The position numbers were made by a program, and so were the translations under genes. From positions 1,364,001 to 1,428,000 of the forward strand of contig NZ_BJHV01000001.1 in assembly GCF_005405925.1 (NCBI RefSeq): a stretch of DNA of 64,000 nt, read 5' to 3'. Origin of the DNA: Streptomyces antimycoticus. GTDB lineage: Bacteria > Actinomycetota > Actinomycetes > Streptomycetales > Streptomycetaceae. The notes beneath the pieces were generated by a model, which worked only from the letters and a program-made list of their open reading frames with translations, had not been told where the DNA came from and did not search any database. Positions 26,741-35,223 of this stretch are shown here, piece after piece. Numbering within the stretch: the stretch's first letter is position 1; every line of letters begins with the position of its first letter.

Positions 26741-26883
26741 TTGCCGAGCAAACGTAGTCGGCCGCACCGTCTTTTGGCGGTGAGAGTCGGCGCCGGTATC
26801 CGACGCCCCGTGGCGGCATGGGTCAGGAGCGTACGGGGAGCACCGGGCGCGCAGCGTCGAGACCGGGACGGTAGAAAGGGCGT

Positions 26884-27375
26884 ATGCCCCGCCCTTCTCC
26901 AGCCTCCGAGTCCGATGCCGAGGCGATGGTCACCGCCCTGCTGACCGCGTCCCGTCTCCTGGTCGCCGTCTCCGCCCGGTCGTTGGCCGCGGTGGAGGAT
27001 TCCCTGACCTTGCCGCAGTTCCGCATGTTGGTCGTCCTCGACGGCCGGGGGCCACTGAGTCTGTCCAGGCTGGCGGGGGAGCTGGGGGTGCAGCCATCGA
27101 CCGCGATGCGCATGATCGACCGCCTGGTCGCGGCAGGCACGGTAGCGCGCGGTGTCACCGCGGAGGACCGGCGCACCAGCATGATTTCCCTCACTGAAGA
27201 TGGTCGGCGGATTGTGCACGAGGCCACCGGCCGACGGCGACGGGAGATCGCGGGCATTGTCGACGTCATGCCACCCGGTCAGCGGCGTCATCTCATCGAG
27301 GCGCTGCAGGCGTTCACGGAAGCAGGTGGCGAACCCTCCGTGGAGGACGGTCCGCAGACGCACGCGACCTGGTGA
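26884..27375 (+). CDS. MarR family regulator
   Basis: 163 residues. A winged helix-turn-helix regulator with LPQFRMLVVLDGRGPLSLSRLAGELGV, the recognition helix PSTAMRMIDRLVAAG and the wing AEDRRTSMISLTEDG. It has flanking helices for dimerisation. No divergent partner gene is adjacent, so its target is unknown; a TTGTGCACAA palindrome at 27469-27478 downstream could be a site but has no linked gene. Confidence 0.88.
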   Translation: MPRPSPASESDAEAMVTALLTASRLLVAVSARSLAAVEDSLTLPQFRMLVVLDGRGPLSLSRLAGELGVQPSTAMRMIDRLVAAGTVARGVTAEDRRTSMISLTEDGRRIVHEATGRRRREIAGIVDVMPPGQRRHLIEALQAFTEAGGEPSVEDGPQTHATW

Positions 27376-27600
27376 CCCCGACGGCGGCCCCAGCTCGTGT
27401 ACGGAGCGCTCCGCGTCCGGCGCACCCAGCTGACCCGGCCGCAGCCAGCCTGTGCACCATTCTCATTCTTGTGCACAACGCAAAGATGGGTAGCGAAACG
27501 ATCGGTCTCCGGCGACCTGCCGCCGCACACCCCGGTCACCGTCGACGGCGCCGAACTGCCCGTCCTGGACGCGGAGTCCGGCGAACCGGGTGGGCCCTCT

Positions 27601-28101
27601 TCACCGCGGCGTGGGCCGTTGTCCGGGGAGGACGCGTACGAAGGGGATGTGGTCACGCCCGATGCGGTGGTAGTCCTCCGCGCTGCCGTCGCCCTCCAGA
27701 CCGCACATCCGCATCAGTCCCCTGGCGAGGCGTGGATGCCGCAGCGCGTAGGTGGCCATCAGGCGCCCGGACTCCTCCGGATCCAGCGGCTCGGCGATCG
27801 CCGGCATCCGGCGCCGTCCGACCTGGACGGTGACGTGCGCAGTACGCCGGATGTTGCGGTACCACTGCGCGGACGGGCCGAAACCGGAGGCGAGATGGTA
27901 CGCCCCGGTCGCCGGGTCGCGACCGGTCACCTCCAGGACGACCTGCCGCGACAGGCCGCTCGTACGGCCCCTATGCGTGAGCAGCAGCATCCGGCCGCCC
28001 AGCAGCCACCCCAGGCGCCAGCGGTAGAGCAGGAGCGGCGCCCGGAACATCACCCTGCGCAGCCCGGAAGGCGGGGGTACCCGCGTGCGGCGGTTCGGCA
28101 T
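27601..28101 (-). CDS. F420H2-dependent nitroreductase/quinone reductase family protein
   Basis: 166 residues from the ATG at 28099-28101 with GAGGAGGAG upstream. The split beta-barrel Ddn-like fold is shown by LLLTHRGRTSGLSRQVVLEV, YHLASGFGPSAQWYRNIRR and HVTVQVGRRRMPA. These proteins use the deazaflavin F420, common in actinomycetes, to reduce quinones or nitro compounds. A 17-bp palindrome lies about 110 bases upstream in the divergent promoter region. Confidence 0.85.
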   Translation of the reverse strand: MPNRRTRVPPPSGLRRVMFRAPLLLYRWRLGWLLGGRMLLLTHRGRTSGLSRQVVLEVTGRDPATGAYHLASGFGPSAQWYRNIRRTAHVTVQVGRRRMPAIAEPLDPEESGRLMATYALRHPRLARGLMRMCGLEGDGSAEDYHRIGRDHIPFVRVLPGQRPTPR

Positions 28102-28212
28102 CGACGGGTCTCCTCCTCGTACGCGTCCGGGGTCCGCACTCGCCCCGTCGGGAGGCGGAGGAGCGTAGCGAACCGGAGGGACCCCGGCCATCGGTTCCGC
28201 ATGCTTTATCAA

Positions 28213-28229
28213 AGTGCAAATTTTGCACT
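28213..28229. promoter_or_regulatory. Perfect palindrome AGTGCAAA-T-TTTGCACT
   Basis: Eight-base arms around one central base, between the F420-type gene and the divergent truncated gene at 28312. It is AT-rich in a GC-rich setting, as expected for a TetR- or MarR-type operator. The regulator that binds it is not identified. Confidence 0.65.
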
Positions 28230-28311
28230 GTCCAAAAGCCTAGCGTGCTGCGTGCCCACGACGCATGTGTCCGCCCCCGGCAGGCGAACACACCCCGATC
28301 CAGGAGGCACC

Positions 28312-28383
28312 ATGACCGCGCACGCCCGGTCGGCATCCGGCCGCTCACGCAACCTCACCATCGCGGGCGGAGCCGTCGCCGTC
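28312..28383 (+). pseudogene. N-terminal stump of a truncated gene
   Basis: An ATG with AGGAGG seven bases upstream opens a 24-codon start ending ...NLTIAGGAVAV. The plus-strand frame then runs into the reverse side of a glycoside hydrolase fragment. A promoter-side palindrome, ribosome-binding site and start survive while the body is gone, so a deletion or inversion removed it. The product is not identifiable. Confidence 0.6.
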
Positions 28384-28384
28384 C

Positions 28385-29505
28385 AGCCAGCCATGTTCCG
28401 CCGCGGCGGCGAGGAGCAACAGCGCCTCGCCGAAGCAGTCGAGCTGGAACTGCCGGTTGACGTGATTGCCGATCCGGTCGTAGCCGCCGGGATAGCCGGG
28501 CAGGTCGAGCGGCTGCGGGTCGGGGACCGGGTGGCCGTCCACGGTGTACGCGGGGCTCAGGTCCGGCCCGTCGGCGTGCAGCCTGGCCGTGGCGAAACGG
28601 ACCGCGTCATCCAGCGGCGGGCCGGGGGCAGTCGCGGCCACGGCCTGGCCCGCATAGGACTGATCGCGGATCCACACGTACCGGTAGTCGTAGTTGCGGC
28701 CCTCTTCGGCGCGTTCGGGCAGGCTGGTGGTGGCCGCTGCGACCATCCCGCCATCGGCGCTCGTCATGCCGCGCAGTACCGCGTAGGCCTGGCGGGCGTC
28801 ACGGACCGCCACGGTGTCGCCGAGCCCCGGGGACCGCCGAGGCCCAGGCCCGCTCGGTGGCCGCCCAGGCCCGCCCCGGATCGACGGTCGGCGTCCGCAG
28901 GGGCCCGGCTCCCCATTCCAGCACCAGATCACGCCGCTGGCCCTCCGCCAGGTCCAGCTCCAGCGTGAACCGGCAGCCGTCCCCGCCCTCGCCGGCCGGC
29001 CGGGCGTCCTCGGCGCCCGACCACCGCAACGCCAGCCCGCCCAGCCGCGCCCGCCACTCGCCCGACGCGCCGCGCCGCATCTCGCGCATCGGCTCCCGCC
29101 CGTAACCCGTTACCGGCTGCAGCACCACCTGGCCCCGGACCGGACCCTCGCGGGCCACGATGCGCCGCAGCGGGACCAGCCGCCCGGTCTCCCCGGGGAA
29201 CGCCGGCGCATCGCGGCACTCGACGATGCCGCCGCGCGTCACCCACCGGCTGCGCCAGATCAACGAGCCGTCCTCGTACACGCCGCCGGGCACGAACCGT
29301 TCCGCCGGAGTGACGGCGTACGGTCCGCCGCCTCCGATGAGCGCGGCGAACACCGCGTCGTCGTGCCAGCGCGGCGCGCACAGCCAGCAGATCTCGCCGC
29401 GCGGGCCGACCAGGGCGCCGCGCTCGCCTCGGCGAGCAGCGCGTAGCTGCCCAGGTCCTGCGGCGGATAGCGGGGCGTCTCGTCCGGCCGGTGGCCTTTG
29501 GTCAT
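28385..29505 (-). pseudogene. GH15-type glycoside hydrolase (glucoamylase/trehalase-like), broken
   Basis: Three frames read in order give the N-terminal beta domain (from ATG 29505: PPQDLGSYALLAEA, then EICWLCAPRW and EDGSLIWRSRW) and the start of the catalytic barrel (RNYDYRYVWIRDQSYAG). The chain stops about 380 residues into an enzyme normally near 600 and lacks the catalytic Glu region. Frame changes lie near 29425 and 28820, and the 3' end is cut at about 28385. The truncation, unlike the frameshifts, cannot be explained by a single-base error. Confidence 0.82.
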
Positions 29506-29526
29506 CGTCGCGGTGTCCTCAGGCAT

Positions 29527-29682
29527 GCCCGTCGTGCCTCCGGAGCGGACCTGGGCCACGACCACGGTGGTCGAGTCCCAGGCCAGCGGGCCGTCGCCCT
29601 CGGGGGCATCGGTGGGAAACCGGTAGACCGAGGTACCGACCGAGTCGACAACGGGGTCCGCGCCCCGGTCGTGGTGGCGCAC
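29527..29682 (-). pseudogene. N-terminal stump of an enolase-superfamily enzyme
   Basis: A GTG three bases after the preceding gene's stop opens about 52 codons (SVYRFPTDAPEGDG, LAWDSTTVVVAQV) resembling the N-terminal capping domain of mandelate racemase-type enzymes. It then passes in frame into the leader of the GH15 gene. The barrel domain is missing. This is a second deletion join in the same interval. Confidence 0.65.
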
Positions 29683-29684
29683 CG

Positions 29685-32054
29685 TCAGTCCTCGCGCTGC
29701 CTGCGGCCCGGGAGGAACTCCTGGACCTTGGCCTTCAAGCCCTGTTTGACCATCGCCTCACGGTCACTGTCGCCCTTGACGATGGCCGTGGCCGCGGCCT
29801 CGATCTGGTCGAGGCCGGCGTGCGGCGGAATCGGCGGCACGGCCGGGTCGGTACGGAAGTCGATGACGAAGGGCCGGTCGGCGCCGAGCGCCTTGTGCCA
29901 GGTCGGAGCGTTCCGCTCGGTGGCCACCCCGGCCAGGGCCTTCCCGAGCCGGGCGATGCCGGGGGCGTTCAGTACGGCGTTGACCAGCCGCGGCGAGATC
30001 CGCGACAGGCGGGCCCACACCGGGAGCCAGCCCATCGAGTAGTGGGCGGCCGGACGGAGCCGCCCGGCATAGTGATGGGAGAGGAACTCGGCCTTGTAGG
30101 TGGCCATGTCCACCCCGACCGGGCAGTCTGACTTGCAGCCCTTGCAGGCCAGGCACAGGTCGAGGGCATCACGAACCTCGGTGGAACGCCAGCCGTCGGA
30201 GATCGTCGAGTCGGCGTGCCCCTCCAGCATCTCGAACAGCAACCGGGCACGGCCGCGGGTGGAGTGTTCCTCCTCGCCGGTCGCCTGGTACGAGGGGCAC
30301 ATCACGCCGCCGGTGTGGGTACGGCAGTTGCCGATGCCGACGCAGCGCATGGCCGCATGGGTGAAGGACCCCTGGTCGTCGGGGTAGCCGAAGTGCGGCT
30401 GGTGGGTGCGCGGCCGCCAGTGCGGGCCCAGTCGCAGATCCTCATCCACCGGATGGGGAGCCACGACCTTGCCGGGGTTCATCCGGTTGTCCGGATCGAA
30501 GAGGTCCTTCACCTCGCCGAACGCGGTGACCAGCCGGTCGCCGAACATCCGCGGCAGCAGTTCGCCGCGGGCCTGGCCGTCGCCGTGTTCCCCGGAGAGC
30601 GATCCTCCGTAGGAGGTGACCAGATCCGCGGCCCGGACGAGGAAGTCCCGGAAGGCCGCGACGCCCTCGGCGCTGGTCAGCTCGAAGGGGATGCGGGTGT
30701 GCACGCATCCCTGGCCGAAATGTCCGTACAGCGAGGAGAGACCATAACCGAACCGCTCGAACAGCCGCTTGAGGTCGCGGAGGTAGTCGCCGAGCCTCTC
30801 CGGCGGAACGGCCGAGTCCTCCCAGCCCCCCCAGGTCTCGCGCCCGTCCGGTGGGCGCGCCGTCAAGCCCAGTCCGGCCTCCCGGGCCCGGAGCATCTTC
30901 TGCTCCCGCCGGAGGTTGTCGGAGAACGTCACGGTGCCGTCGTCCTCGCCGCGGCCGATCGCCCGCAGCAGCGTTCGGCCCTGCTCATCGACACTTTCCT
31001 GGGTATCGCCGCTGAACTGCAGCAAGAGCCAGCTGTTCCCGGATGGAAACTGTTCCAGGGAATCGAGATAGGCGTTTTCCTCCCGCATGAGCTGCGCCAT
31101 CCGGTCGTCCAGGGCCTCCAGCTGGGTGGGGCGGCTGTTGTCCAGGAGCCGGGGAACGTCGTCCGCTGCCGCGCAGATGTCGTCGTAACCGAGCACCAGC
31201 AGGGATTCGTACGGTGGTACCGGCACCAGATCCAGCTCGGCCCGCACAACGGTGACCAGGGTGCCCTCGCTTCCCACCAGCGTGCGGGCGAGGTCGAAGC
31301 CGTTCTCCGGGAGGAGCGACTCCAGGTTGTACCCCGATACGCGCCGAGGGATGGCGGGAAAGCCGCGCCGGATGTCCCCCAGATAGCGGTCGGCGATGTC
31401 CCGCAGCCCTTGGTAGATCTCCGCGCGGCGGCCACCGGCCGCGATGACTGCCGCGAACTCGTCGTCCGCGGTGCGACCGACCCAGCAGCGGGTTCCGTCG
31501 TAGGTCAGGACCTCCAGCCGCCGTACGTTGTCCACCGTCTTGCCGTAGGCCTGAGCGGACGCGCCACACGAGTTGTTGCCGATCATGCCGCCCAGCGAGC
31601 AGTGGCTGTGTGTCGAGGGTTTGGGCCCGAACTTCAGCTGGTGGGCGGCCAGCCGACGGTTGAGCTCGTCGAGCACGATGCCCGGCTCCACCACACAGGT
31701 CCGCCGGTCGGTGTCGACCGATACCAGCCGGTCGCAGTACTTCGTCCAGTCGATGACGACCGCCGCGTTGGTGCACTGGCCTCCGAGGCTGGTTCCGCCG
31801 CCCCGGTTGAGCACGGGAGCATCGAACCGGGCGCAGACCGCGACGGCCTCGGCTCCGGCCTCCACCGTCCGTGGCACCACCACACCGATCGGCACCTGGC
31901 GGTAGTTCGAACCGTCCGTGGAATACGCGCCCCGGCTGCCCGCGTCGAAACGCACCTCCCCGTCGACGCTCTCGCGCAACGCCTTCTCCAACGTCCCGGC
32001 CCGTGCCTTGCGCTCATCGCCGCCGCTGGCGGCCCTCCGACCATTCCCGAGCAT
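29685..32054 (-). CDS. FAD/Fe-S dehydrogenase (D-lactate/glycolate type) with foreign C-terminus
   Basis: About 789 residues from the ATG at 32052-32054 (GGGAAGG upstream); 32126 is an alternative start. The FAD-binding domain has VPRTVEAGAEAVAVC and NRGGGTSLGGQC; the oxidase C-terminal domain has SGEHGDGQARGELLP. Ferredoxin-like clusters are CVGIGNC...C and CLACKGCKSDCP. The expected C-terminal CCG-rich electron-transfer domain is absent. After ADRPFV (about 29866-29880) the last 59 residues instead match the tail of a thiamine-diphosphate enzyme of the pyruvate-oxidase type (RTDPAVPPIPPH, LKAKVQEFLPG). The join is at a shared ADRP-V-like stretch, so this is a chimera and probably not functional. 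Confidence 0.82.
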   Translation of the reverse strand: MLGNGRRAASGGDERKARAGTLEKALRESVDGEVRFDAGSRGAYSTDGSNYRQVPIGVVVPRTVEAGAEAVAVCARFDAPVLNRGGGTSLGGQCTNAAVVIDWTKYCDRLVSVDTDRRTCVVEPGIVLDELNRRLAAHQLKFGPKPSTHSHCSLGGMIGNNSCGASAQAYGKTVDNVRRLEVLTYDGTRCWVGRTADDEFAAVIAAGGRRAEIYQGLRDIADRYLGDIRRGFPAIPRRVSGYNLESLLPENGFDLARTLVGSEGTLVTVVRAELDLVPVPPYESLLVLGYDDICAAADDVPRLLDNSRPTQLEALDDRMAQLMREENAYLDSLEQFPSGNSWLLLQFSGDTQESVDEQGRTLLRAIGRGEDDGTVTFSDNLRREQKMLRAREAGLGLTARPPDGRETWGGWEDSAVPPERLGDYLRDLKRLFERFGYGLSSLYGHFGQGCVHTRIPFELTSAEGVAAFRDFLVRAADLVTSYGGSLSGEHGDGQARGELLPRMFGDRLVTAFGEVKDLFDPDNRMNPGKVVAPHPVDEDLRLGPHWRPRTHQPHFGYPDDQGSFTHAAMRCVGIGNCRTHTGGVMCPSYQATGEEEHSTRGRARLLFEMLEGHADSTISDGWRSTEVRDALDLCLACKGCKSDCPVGVDMATYKAEFLSHHYAGRLRPAAHYSMGWLPVWARLSRISPRLVNAVLNAPGIARLGKALAGVATERNAPTWHKALGADRPFVIDFRTDPAVPPIPPHAGLDQIEAAATAIVKGDSDREAMVKQGLKAKVQEFLPGRRQRED

Positions 32055-32574
32055 GGGCACCTTCCCGCTGTGGCCTCCGAGGCTGTGACCGGCCCCTTGA
32101 ACGAGTTCCCCTTCCTCGCTCCTCATCCCGCCCGAAGTGCCGGGCCCTCCCCGTTCGGCTCAGCACCCCCGAGCCCGCGGGCGGAGCAGGGGCCCGGCGT
32201 ACGACCGGACGCCGGGGCGGGACGACGGGCGGTGGCCGCAGGCGCCGCGACCGAAGGCGAGGACATCGACGCGAAGATCGCATGGCTCAGGACCTCACGG
32301 GTCTCCGGGTCAGTGGTCCTGCCCTGATTGCGTCCGGACGGGCAAACGGCGACGACAGGCTCAGGGACGCAGCGGCGCGCCCCCTCAGCGTTTCTGGCGC
32401 GAGCGGTGGAAAAGCCAGACCGCGGGGTACGAACCAGCAGGTCACGGACCAGAGCAGGGCCGCGGCCCGGTGGTGGAGACGCGGACCCGGACGCGGGACC
32501 TGTACGAATCGCGGCGATCAGGGGCACCCGGCGATGTGCGATCGGCGAATGGGCCAAACCGTAGGGTTGGCCCG
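32055..32574. other. Intergenic interval between divergent genes
   Basis: Roughly 520 bases separate the dehydrogenase and the SGNH hydrolase. Open frames exist on both strands but none shows a recognisable domain or a convincing ribosome-binding site. It should hold both promoters. Confidence 0.5.
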
Positions 32575-33183
32575 ATGAGCAGGGATCTACGCATGTGCTT
32601 CATCGGCGACTCCTTTGTCCAGGGCATCGGTGATCCGGAGCACCGGGGTTGGGTCGGCCGGGTACTCCAGGCCACCTGCGGTGATGTCACGGCCTTCAAT
32701 CTCGGGATCCGGCGCAACACCTCCGAGGATGTCCTGCGTCGCTGTTGGCAGGAGGTCGCACCGCGCACCCTGCCCGATGCCGACAATCGGCTGGTCGTTT
32801 CCTTCGGCAGCAATGACATGGTTGAGGAGGAAGGCACGGTCCGCGTCGCCGCCTCCCGCTGTGTGGACAACCTGGCCTCGCTCCTCGACGGGTGCGGGCA
32901 GCGGGCGATCGGTGCGCTGGTCGTAGGTCCCCCGCCCGTCGTCGACGCAGGTGAAGGCCATCTGCGACGGACCTCGCAACTGGCCGAGGAGATGGCCGCG
33001 CTCTGCCGTTCGCGGCACGTCCCGTTCATCGCCACGACCCAAGCCCTTGCCGATGATCCCGCCTGGACAAGGGAAGCGCTGGCCGGCGACGGTGCCCACC
33101 CAGGCAGCGCGGGCTACCACAGGCTCACTGACATCGTCCTCGCCGGCACGTGGCACGAATGGATCGCTCGCCCAGGCCAATAG
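32575..33183 (+). CDS. SGNH/GDSL-type hydrolase
   Basis: 202 residues. Block I is FIGDSFVQGIG with the catalytic Ser, block II includes a Gly in NLGIRRNTS, block III is SFGSNDM, and block V is DGAHPG with the Asp-His pair. These are esterases or lipases of the flavodoxin-like fold. There is no signal peptide, so it is intracellular. Substrate unknown. Confidence 0.88.
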   Translation: MSRDLRMCFIGDSFVQGIGDPEHRGWVGRVLQATCGDVTAFNLGIRRNTSEDVLRRCWQEVAPRTLPDADNRLVVSFGSNDMVEEEGTVRVAASRCVDNLASLLDGCGQRAIGALVVGPPPVVDAGEGHLRRTSQLAEEMAALCRSRHVPFIATTQALADDPAWTREALAGDGAHPGSAGYHRLTDIVLAGTWHEWIARPGQ

Positions 33184-33380
33184 CCGACTTCCGCCACCCG
33201 GCGTCATCCTCTGTCACATCCGCGGTCAGAGAGCTCCCCACCAACTGGCCGCGAGCGGGGAATCGGAACTGGCCACCAACACATGAAGGGCGGGCGCCGC
33301 CCATTGATGCTGTACGGCCATCGCGCCAATACCCGCGACTTGGTCGTCTACTGGCGCGGAACACTTCTTCCTGTTTTGCG

Positions 33381-34064
33381 CTATTCCTCACCGGATGGCG
33401 GCCGGTCGGCGAACGCTCGCAGCTGACGGCCTGAAGACGTCTCGACGAGCCGGACGATCCCAGGATCCTTGACTGCGAGGGCGTTCCTCGCCGTCTCGCA
33501 CCAGTCGTCACGCTCGAGAAGTGCCAGGTAGCCGTCCCGATAGGACTGCCAACGTTGAGCAGGCCCGATCGAAACCGAGTCACCGTGCTCACCGTGCTCA
33601 CCGTGCTCACCGAGGCTGCTCGCCAGCCACGCAGCGAGGCAGTAGCGAGTGGCAGTCGGCCCCGAGCGCTCGAGATGGCGCAGATGCGCAGCCAGTACCT
33701 CCTCGGCATGGGGATAGCGCGAGAGGGTCATGCCCATGCCCTGGCTGTAGGTCATCACCAGAAGCAGCCTGCCGGTGTGGTCGGTGATGTCGGCATCCAC
33801 GCCAGGCCCGGTGAGGACTTCATGGAGGCCGGCGGTCCGGGCGACGCTGCCGACGAAGTACGCGTTGAGGAAATCGCCATCGCATGCCCTGCGGAGGAGC
33901 CAGGGCCGAGCAGTGGGATCGTCGAGTCGACAGAGGGCTTCCACCACGTAGACCCGTCCCCAGCCGGTGACTCGATCAGCGAGCCAGAGGAGCGCCTTGG
34001 TACCTCCAGCCCGTCTCTCCAGGCATCGGCTGCAAGCGATCCTCCGTCTCACCTCTTGATCCAC
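33381..34064 (-). CDS. HEAT-repeat-like protein, possibly N-terminally truncated
   Basis: 227 residues of paired helices (KALLWLADRVTGWGRVYVVEAL, RPWLLRRACDGDFLNAYFVG, YLALLERDDWCETARNALA) with a conserved LLLVMTYSQGMGMTLSRYPHA region. The family appears in Streptomyces without an assigned function. A 9-bp tandem repeat encodes Gly-Glu-His three times near residue 155, a likely expansion. The N-terminus lacks an obvious ribosome-binding site and starts in mid-domain, so part may be missing. Confidence 0.65.
   Translation of the reverse strand: MDQEVRRRIACSRCLERRAGGTKALLWLADRVTGWGRVYVVEALCRLDDPTARPWLLRRACDGDFLNAYFVGSVARTAGLHEVLTGPGVDADITDHTGRLLLVMTYSQGMGMTLSRYPHAEEVLAAHLRHLERSGPTATRYCLAAWLASSLGEHGEHGEHGDSVSIGPAQRWQSYRDGYLALLERDDWCETARNALAVKDPGIVRLVETSSGRQLRAFADRPPSGEE
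33582..33608. repeat. Three tandem copies of ACCGTGCTC
   Basis: A 9-bp unit repeated exactly three times inside the HEAT-like gene; in frame, so it changes only repeat number in the protein. Confidence 0.8.
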
Positions 34065-34102
34065 CTATCGAGAGTCGATAGATTCCCATCGTAACTCGAT
34101 GG
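34065..34102. promoter_or_regulatory. Two palindromic operators before the DUF2975/YozG operon
   Basis: CTATCGA-GAG-TCGATAG (34065-34081) and CCATCG-TAACT-CGATGG (34086-34102) are both perfect and share the ATCG/CGAT core. Centres are 21 bp apart, two helical turns, on one DNA face. They overlap the probable promoter of the operon. The small YozG-type regulator encoded in the operon is the likely ligand (inference). Confidence 0.7.
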
Positions 34103-34113
34103 AAGGATGAGGC

Positions 34114-34605
34114 ATGGGACAGCTGGCAGTGCGTGCGCTTCGCGCCGTGCTCGTAGTGGTGCTCGCCGGCACCGTGTTCGTGCAGGCATTGATGATGTGG
34201 GTGCTGGTCAGTGGGAGCGATCCGGAGGACGGGTCGCTCCCACTGACCCCGCTGCGCGTGATCACGATCCTGGGCATGGTGTCGGCCCAGGTCGCTCTGG
34301 TCTGCGTATGGCGGCTGGTGACGATGGTGCGACGCGGAACCGTGTTCTCCCATGCCGCCTTCCGGTACGTGGACGCCGTGATCGGCGCGATCGTGGCGGC
34401 CGCCCTTCTGTGGTTCGCGGTCACGGCCCTCAATGCGCCGGGCCAGCGGGACGATCCGGGCGTCACCGTCATCATGGGTGGGGTTGGCGTGGCCATCCTC
34501 GGGGTCGCGCTCATCGTGCTCGTGCTGCGGATGCTGCTCGCCCAGGCCGTCGCGCGTGACGTCGAAGCGGCACAGATGCAGGCCGAGTTGGACGAGGTGA
34601 TCTGA
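34114..34605 (+). CDS. DUF2975 membrane protein
   Basis: 163 residues with four predicted membrane helices (about 8-30, 45-65, 85-105, 115-140) and a charged C-terminal tail. DUF2975 genes are typically followed by a small helix-turn-helix gene of the YozG/HTH_26 type, exactly as here. The function is unknown. GAAGGATGAGGC precedes the start. The stop overlaps the next ATG by one base (TGATG). Confidence 0.88.
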   Translation: MGQLAVRALRAVLVVVLAGTVFVQALMMWVLVSGSDPEDGSLPLTPLRVITILGMVSAQVALVCVWRLVTMVRRGTVFSHAAFRYVDAVIGAIVAAALLWFAVTALNAPGQRDDPGVTVIMGGVGVAILGVALIVLVLRMLLAQAVARDVEAAQMQAELDEVI

Positions 34606-34826
34606 TGCCGATCGTCGTCGACATCGACGTCATGCTGGCCAGGCGGAAGATGTCCGTGGGCGACCTCGCGGACCGCGTAGGGATCACGCCCGCCAACCTG
34701 GCGGTACTCAAGAACGGCCGCGCCAAGGCGGTGCGTTTCGCAACGCTCGCCGCGCTCTGCGAGGTGCTCAAGTGCCAGCCGGGCGACCTGCTGCGCTGGG
34801 AGGCCGAGGACGCCGCGGGCGGATGA
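34605..34826 (+). CDS. YozG-type Cro/CI helix-turn-helix regulator
   Basis: 73 residues, a minimal DNA-binding protein (HTH_26): MSVGDLADRVGITPANLAVL, then KNGRAKAVRFATLAALCEVLKCQPGDLL. It is co-translated with the DUF2975 membrane protein. The pair suggests a membrane-linked autoregulatory switch. The palindromes at 34065-34102 are the best candidates for its sites. Confidence 0.9.
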   Translation: MPIVVDIDVMLARRKMSVGDLADRVGITPANLAVLKNGRAKAVRFATLAALCEVLKCQPGDLLRWEAEDAAGG

Positions 34827-35223
34827 CGTGCCCCCGGGCGGGCGTGAAAACGCGCGGCACCACCGGCCCGCGACACGGCACCTGGACCGCAGCGCCGGGT
34901 TGGTCAGCCGACCACTCCGGCCCTGTGCCATGCCGCCAGGATTCGTCCAACCGCCCTATGACTCACACCCGGACCCATCTTCGTCTGCACTTCGTCTGGT
35001 CTTCGTCTGCCCATTCGCCGACTGCGCGTTGCATGGTGTCCCCCTCCAGGCCGGCGCGCACAAACACTGTTCCGTAGAGCCCGCCCGCAGACGACACAAG
35101 GCTCGCCGCCCGCTTCCCAACCCGTTCCGTTGCGGAGAGGATCCCATCCAACACGGCGTCGACCACCCCGGTCTTCCACATCCTCTGCGCTGCTGCCGTG
35201 GATCCGTCGCTATAGGGAAGGAC
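34827..35223. other. Intergenic interval with a short tandem repeat
   Basis: No firmly supported gene. A minus-strand open frame of 72 codons (34963-35181) has coding-like codon use but no known features. Three copies of CTTCGTCTG occur in tandem at about 34979-35010. Confidence 0.4.

Noticed and set aside
27469..27478. TTGTGCACAA as a MarR operator
   Set aside because: It is downstream of the MarR gene and not placed before any supported start; too short to claim.
32123..32557. A 144-codon minus-strand frame upstream of the dehydrogenase
   Set aside because: Low-complexity Ala/Pro/Arg composition without motifs; probably a chance frame.
34963..35181. A 72-residue minus-strand protein
   Set aside because: Codon pattern is only moderately coding-like, there is no family or ribosome-binding evidence, and it includes tandem repeats.
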